A stretch of 64,000 nt of DNA, taken from the NCBI GenBank assembly GCA_008360955.1, contig LUCM01008695.1, positions 140,596 through 204,595 on the forward strand, in the 5' to 3' direction. Below are positions 58,691-64,000 of the stretch, piece after piece. The translations under genes were made by a program, and so were the position numbers. Every line of letters begins with the position of its first letter. The first letter of the stretch is position 1. Origin of the DNA: Fasciolopsis buskii (lineage: Eukaryota; Platyhelminthes; Trematoda; Plagiorchiida; Fasciolidae). The notes beneath the pieces are model-generated. The model worked only from the letters and a program-made list of their open reading frames with translations, had not been told where the DNA came from and made no database searches.

Positions 58691-60360
58691 AAAAACAATC
58701 AACAGACCTGACATCCGAACTTCGGACTTATTCGAAATACCAAAGGCTTTATTCACCCACTGATCTTTGGTCTATTTAAACGGCGCACAGGAGGTGAAAC
58801 TTGCTGTGGCGGCTGAAAGCCACAAGCTAGTGGTCCTCAAGGTACCCAAGAAGGTTGAAGAGATAACTGAATACTCCTCAGTCCCGAGGTCAGGATGCTG
58901 GAAGATAGTTAGTATAACTCGATAAAGCGAGGTAAGACACGCGTTTCTTGGTCTCGATGATTAGACACATTTTACCATATTTCCCCTTATGATTACAGTG
59001 GATGCCAATACGGTATCCCCGACCGCCACTGCTGGAAATTCATTTGCCTCTGGAGGCTTTAAAACATTGCAAAGTAAGCTAGTTACGTAATCAACTTTGG
59101 GGAGGAATCCATATCAAGGCTGAAGGGAAGGATTGCAGACAATCAACAAAATCTGAGTGCCAAACTGTCAGCTCGAAGCTATTGATAGATCTGTGGTGAT
59201 AATCCCGAAATTGCACACCAATTTAGGCACGAAATGACAAGGTAAACGTATATAAGAATTAAAGTATGATTAAAGTGGTTATATTGGGTGATGACCAATT
59301 TTATTTCTATCGTAATCGTCTATGGGCATGCTAGGAAGATTTCTGTGCATCTGACCACCGGATAAGATAGTAGCTTATTTCTGACAGAACAATATTGGTC
59401 AAAATTAACGCCTGCCCATTTCAGTTTTAACAACCATTAATCCTGCGTTGTTTTGCATTGGGTTTACTTGTCGTCAAAGACAGAACAACTAGAAGGATAT
59501 GGCGCAAACAAGCGGAAAAAAGCTGATTTATAAAGGCGGCAGATGTACATCGCTTCTTTCTCTCATCGTATCAATACATACCGGCAGTGGGTTAAATGCC
59601 ATATATCTCAAAAAGTCAGAGGTTCGGACCCGATATCCACCGGTCACTTCGGTCGAAGATAGCATGTTAAGAAACCCGACTTACTAGGATTTTATGTGGT
59701 TATAGTCATAGATGCCGGACCCCGTGTGGTGGGCCCTAGCGGATACAGGTTCCGTCCCTCCTATTATACTCATGCGCCAAGGGAATAAAAAATTTGGTTT
59801 CTATTTTGTCTTTTTCACGTGACCAAAAGTTTGCCACTGAGAAGTACCTCTGTAGGCAGAATTAGGGTTTTTCTGTGCGCATGGGTGGATAGGCTAGCAT
59901 CAGACACAGTTTATTAGCCAAGCTTGTAGTTCTGGTCTGAAATGACTAGAAAACGCATGAACTGGAAAATCGGTCTTTGGCCTCTAATGTTTTGCTATTA
60001 CCGTTTCATTTCTTTATTTTGCAGATCAGGTCTTTTGATCAGAGGCCAAGTGCTAAGTCTTTTGAGGCAATCGCCCATTTCAGTTGGGGAATCTACGTAG
60101 CACAACACCCGAGGGAGAGCCGGAGATTTGATGAACCACTTATGATTTAAAGTTGTCTCGAAGGGCTGACACACGGCAAACCCTGAGCAAACGGCTTTTT
60201 ATTTCTTCCGGCAATGGTTTCCAATGATACTGAAGCTGTAACCGGATTTATGCGAATACATACATACTGCCCCCTACCGTTTACACTAATGAGGATAACC
60301 AAACAGTTTTCGGTTTCCGACATGCCATCTTAGGTCCATTCCCACTGGAGGTTCTTTTTC
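58691..60360. other. No gene recognised; one SINE
   Basis: If the kinase core lies to the right this is intron. Only the family-2 SINE at 59600-59780 is recognisable. The last few hundred bases may be decayed gypsy sequence leading into 60361. Confidence 0.4.
59600..59780 (+). mobile_element. SINE-like repeat, family 2
   Basis: B-box-like AGAGGTTCGGACCCGATATC, CACCGGTCACTTCGGTCGAA, then TTATGTGGTTATAGTCATAG, GCCGGACCCCGTGTGGTGGG and CCCTAGCGG. The CGGCTCGTTACC block is replaced, so it is a variant. Confidence 0.6.
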
Positions 60361-60960
60361 ATGTCCGGGGAAAGAACTTTCCTCATAACAATGACATCGT
60401 CTTTCGTAGAACGACAGCCTACAATGCCCAATCGGATGGTTGAGTTGACAGGCTCAAAGAAACCTCTGAAGATAACTGCTTCGGCGATTCAGTCGAAAAA
60501 TGTGCCTCTTAGCCAACAGGAGACCGGCCTTTTGCAAGCCCTCCACTCTATCCGGACGTTGATGTGCACATTTACAAACCAGACCCCTCATGAACACTTG
60601 TTTTCCCATGACATGAAACTCGCGTCTGGAGTATCACTGGATGAGCAGCCTGGAGCCCACCCTTATGTACCGTTTTGTAAAATGAAAGAAAATTCCTTGG
60701 TCGAGAAGGTGCAGTTGCTCAGGTGTAAACCAAAGTACGCTAATTTACAGTATTCTTATGGACGGGAGGACATGATGCCGACACACCCGCTGACACCTAG
60801 TGGTCAAACCTCAGAGCCATGGGCGGTTGACTATTTCAACACAAGCGAAGCACCAGTCTCCATCGTCGAACATCGGCACACACCAGACACTACACGTGAC
60901 AGTCCTAAAGAACTGAATTACTGTTATCCCTTCTGTCTCGATTCCAGGTACGCATACTAA
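60361..60960 (+). mobile_element. Ty3/gypsy-type retrotransposon fragment: integrase C-terminal region
   Basis: A 199-codon open frame. Residues ~55-80 (LLQALHSIRTLMCTFTNQTP, then H-E-H-L-F) resemble the end of the integrase catalytic domain of fluke Ty3/gypsy elements (ALHSIRTL.CT.T..TPHER.F). Residues ~115-140 (VEKVQLLRCKPKYANLQYSY, then G-R-E-D) resemble the C-terminal 'EVELL..NP.YA..R.PDGRE' module. A Pro/Thr-rich tail follows. The upstream N-terminal zinc and DD(35)E parts are absent or unrecognisable, so this is a remnant despite the open frame. The Arg/Lys-rich 'RRSQR' tail is missing. Confidence 0.62.
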
Positions 60961-61195
60961 CGAATCTGATCTACATCCCTTAGCAAAGGCACAATACCTT
61001 TACCTTGAAAAACAGGAAAATATGAAACAATTCCCCTGAAAACAAACGATCCCGATCCCATTCGTCCGTCGGATGAATGTCATGTCAAGTTCTGTTTGTA
61101 TTTGCTAATCTGACATTATGCTAATCTGACATTTTGCTAATCATTTTTATTACCATTTTTCAGTTCCTCCTGTTGTATAATGAATAAAATCTAAA

Positions 61196-61432
61196 CAGTG
61201 GCGATCACGTTATTTTGTATCGAATCAAAGTGATTTTGAAAGTGCATTTATACAGTTAGACTGTGTTCCGCCTGTCGGCTACTGCAGTATTCTCATCTTT
61301 TTTCCATTTATACAGGTCCACTCCCTGTTCACCTGCATATTCATTCACTATAGAAACACGTAACCCTAGAGTAAAGACAGCGGTCACTGCGGCTTGCCTT
61401 GCTGTTTAGCGCTGAATAGTGATGATGAAACT
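61196..61432 (+). mobile_element. RTE family A, 3'-end copy
   Basis: AACAGTGGCGATCACGTTAT through TACAGTTAGACTGTGTTCCG and GCGGCTTGCCTTGCTGTTTA to GCTGAATAGTGATGATGAA; 3' UTR only. Confidence 0.8.
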
Positions 61433-63245
61433 CCCGGCATTTGTTTTCTAACTGCATATTTTGGATCAAGTGTACGACATTGTCTCCATCTCTATGCAAG
61501 AATTAAAGCATGCAACTTCTAATTTAGACATTCCATCGAAGGTGCAATTTAATTAGGTTGTACATACATGATGCTTTCACCTGGGGGAATATTACCACCC
61601 AGCATAAAAGATTCTTAATCTGGGATGCCGATTTATTTTCAACCAGTGATGACCACGTGGACTATGTACTCACTACCTTTATGACCAGAGGTGGGAATCC
61701 CAGATTCCCCAATGATTTTGGTGGCAGACAGTCATTCGCTGTATCCCGGCTTGTCATCATACCCAATCTTTTATGACCTAGTTGATATGTGATTGCACTG
61801 GAAGGGAAATGTTCCATAAACACCAGGGCCCATTACAGGGAAGAATCGACAACCAAGACCAACTGAGACCTCATGTGGTTCCATGTCACTCCAATTTTCA
61901 AGATCGTGGCTAACGGTTTCCTTGAGCCGTGTACCTTATTGGTCACGCGATAAGGCTCAGTCACTTTAATTGTGTGCAGCGTATATAGGCGAAAGATCAA
62001 TGATCATGATTGGAAACTTGTTTCGGAAGTCAAGCATATCCCTAAAAAACATTTTAACACCTTATGTGGATGCAGTGGAAGGGGGCTTCTCCATTTTTTG
62101 TAAGATCTGCGCTGGAGGAGGAGGATCGGTAATCGTGACCCTAGAGCTTGTAATAGCACGAATCATACCTTTTACCAATAGATCAAGCGCGGCAGCTAGT
62201 CGGATGGCGGCATTTTGAAGTGGCAATACCAACTGATCTTGAGGATTTACAGCAAGCACCAGTGGTCGAAAATTTCCAACCTTCTGGCTTGAAATGACAG
62301 AACTTTGCAGCGGCAGATGGGTGCGTGGTGGATAGCGGTGGCGTAAACGTGAAATTCAACCACTAGACCGATTTTTACTGAGCCCACATTGTCCGGCCTA
62401 ACAGGAGGAAGGTCATTCTGGAGCTGTCGATTTGCAATATCATTTCATCCGATGGCAGATCATTTGAAGGAAGGGTTGACCTTAAGTATTTAAATAAAGG
62501 AGTGCATTCAATCAATTCACTGTCAATGAAAGGCAACTTTTTCTACCACAAGGTCGAATCATAGATAAGGTAGAAAAGAGATCTCTTAGCCTCTACGGCC
62601 CATTTAACTGGTGAAAGGGGTCAACAACTGGGACCCGGACACTTGAAGCGACATAGGACGACACAGAGCTTTAATAAGTCACGCACAGTAATAAGCCAAG
62701 CGAGAACGAACTGCCATCAATCACCAAATTAACCAATAGATCTGGTCTTTGACGCTCAATCTACTTGACCAGAGTTGGCTAGCTCTGTCGGTTGACAATG
62801 CTGCATTTGTGTACATTCCTAGTCCGATGAACTTCCAGAAACAAAGTGGGTCAACAGAGGGTTGGCTGGAACGCGTCGGTAGAGTTTCCTAGTAAAATTG
62901 TCATTCACGAACCCCAGATCCGAGATGTTTTCCTTCATCCCAGTAGGATGTTAGGATAATTGGTCACTGATGGGTTCATTGTGCAGTCAACTGTGTGGTT
63001 GAACAGCGCGTCAGTAGAGGAGGATAATCTTGTCGGACTTCGGCAATAGGTGTTAAATTCAAAAACTGTTCCTCATATAACGGACTGTCGTGCCAATAAC
63101 TCACCGGTAGTATCCCTCAATAATCTTAAAAGTCGATCGAATATTCCATGAGATTGAACTACTGTGCAGTGCGACTCACAAATAATCGAATCGAAGGCGC
63201 TCCGGAAGTCCACGAGGCAGACAAGCATTGGTTACTAGGACCTAT
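61433..63245. other. No gene recognised; one SINE
   Basis: Apart from 61680-61870 nothing is identified. A minus frame near 62062-62259 (LPLQNAAIRLAAALDLLVKG) looks protein-like but lacks exon borders and a known family. Confidence 0.4.
61680..61870 (+). mobile_element. SINE-like repeat, family 2
   Basis: AGAGGTGGGAATCCCAGATT (degenerate B-box), TTTGGTGGCAGACAGTCATT, ATCCCGGCTTGTCATCATAC and a diverged GGGCCCATTACAGGG block. Confidence 0.6.
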
Positions 63246-64000
63246 GGTCATCATTATCATCACCATCATTATTCAGCATTAAACATCAAGGCAGCTCCAT
63301 TGAACGCAGCCTTTGCCCCAGAGTTACAAGTTTCAATAAAGAGTGAATATCCAAGAGGAACAGGGAGTGAACCTACACAAGCGGGAAAAGATAAGATGCT
63401 GCTGCAGCCTACACACAAAACACAGTCTAACTGTACAAACGCACGTGTTTTCAATCATTCTGATTCGATAGAAAATGACAGCACGATCGCCACTGTTCAC
63501 GGTTCACTGCCATATCCTTCAGTGTCTCCAGCCAACAAGTCGACGAGTCTTTCGGACCCCAACCACGAAGGCGTGAGACACCTACTTTACCAAACTTCGC
63601 TGTACATTTTCTCATTCCACGTTGCCACGTCATCTGTTGGCCTCCACATGGCTTCTTCCATTCCTTAGGAGGAACACAAAATAGGGCACGGTATGGTAGA
63701 CGAATGTTCGTCATATGCAACACGTGACCTAACCAACATAGTCTACTAATTTTCATGCGCTGAAACAAGCTATTTTCAGGAGTGGCGCCCAATACCAGAT
63801 TCCTAACCGCAATATTACTCAGCTGGTCACTCCATCCAATCCTAGCCATACTACGTAGACATTGGTGGTCGGAAGCCTCTAGCCGACGTTCATCACCCAC
63901 ACGCATACTCCATACCTCGAAAAAGTACAACAGAACTGAACGTATTGTACCACAGTACACACAACCTTTCAACTTCAGTGAAATATCAGGCCGACGCCAC
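63246..64000 (-). mobile_element. RTE family A copy, running off the window edge
   Basis: Begins on the plus strand with TCATTATCATCACCATCATT (inverted tail) and CAGCATTAAAC. On the minus strand a 173-codon frame spans the RT C-terminal blocks: RRLEASDHQCLRSMARIGWS, DQLSNIAVRNLVLGATPENS, EWKKPCGGQQMTWQRGMRKC and GWGPKDSSTCWLETLKDMAV. It is the least broken copy of this part in the window. It continues beyond 64000. Confidence 0.88.

Noticed and set aside
62062..62259. Minus frame containing LPLQNAAIRLAAALDLLVKG as a missing kinase or other exon
   Set aside because: It matches no kinase subdomain, and no acceptor/donor pair keeps phase with the exon at 58156.

Overview
This is eukaryotic intron-rich DNA, almost certainly from a digenean trematode (fluke). 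The reasons are its many degraded RTE-type LINE copies with (GAT)n tails, CR1-like and Ty3/gypsy remnants, tRNA-derived SINEs, moderate GC, and one very long gene whose short exons are separated by kilobase introns. I cannot name the genus from sequence alone. There is no bacterial-style operon, CRISPR array or viral genome here.

The backbone is one minus-strand gene whose recognisable exons run from 58156 down to 8573. Fourteen exons can be chained with a continuous reading frame and AG/GT borders (about 2.54 kb, roughly 847 codons). In transcript order they encode the C-terminal tail of an AGC kinase, a long coiled coil, a canonical C1 zinc-binding domain, and a PH domain split over five exons. 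This order (kinase, coiled coil, C1, PH) is that of the MRCK/Genghis-Khan (CDC42BP) family, effector kinases of Cdc42/Rac that control actomyosin. The kinase catalytic core (expected beyond 58156) and the CNH and CRIB regions (expected below 8573) were not found. They probably lie outside the window or in exons I could not recognise.

Layout: 1-8.5 kb is flanking or intronic DNA with two RTE copies. The PH exons lie at 8.6-13.3 kb and the C1 exon at 14.8-15.2 kb. From 15 to 37 kb, two very short exons and a 365-bp exon sit among dense LINE/SINE debris. Coiled-coil exons lie at 37-51 kb, the kinase-tail exons at 55-58 kb, and repeats fill the rest to 64 kb. The most complete transposon is an RTE element at about 51.1-54.6 kb, in the opposite orientation to the host gene, with a SINE inside its endonuclease region. 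A nearly perfect 302-bp inverted repeat derived from RTE 3' ends lies inside one intron, so the host pre-mRNA could fold there into a long double-stranded hairpin.

Outside the kinase gene, everything identifiable is mobile-element sequence. One Lys-rich plus-strand ORF pair near 48.2-48.7 kb remains unexplained.
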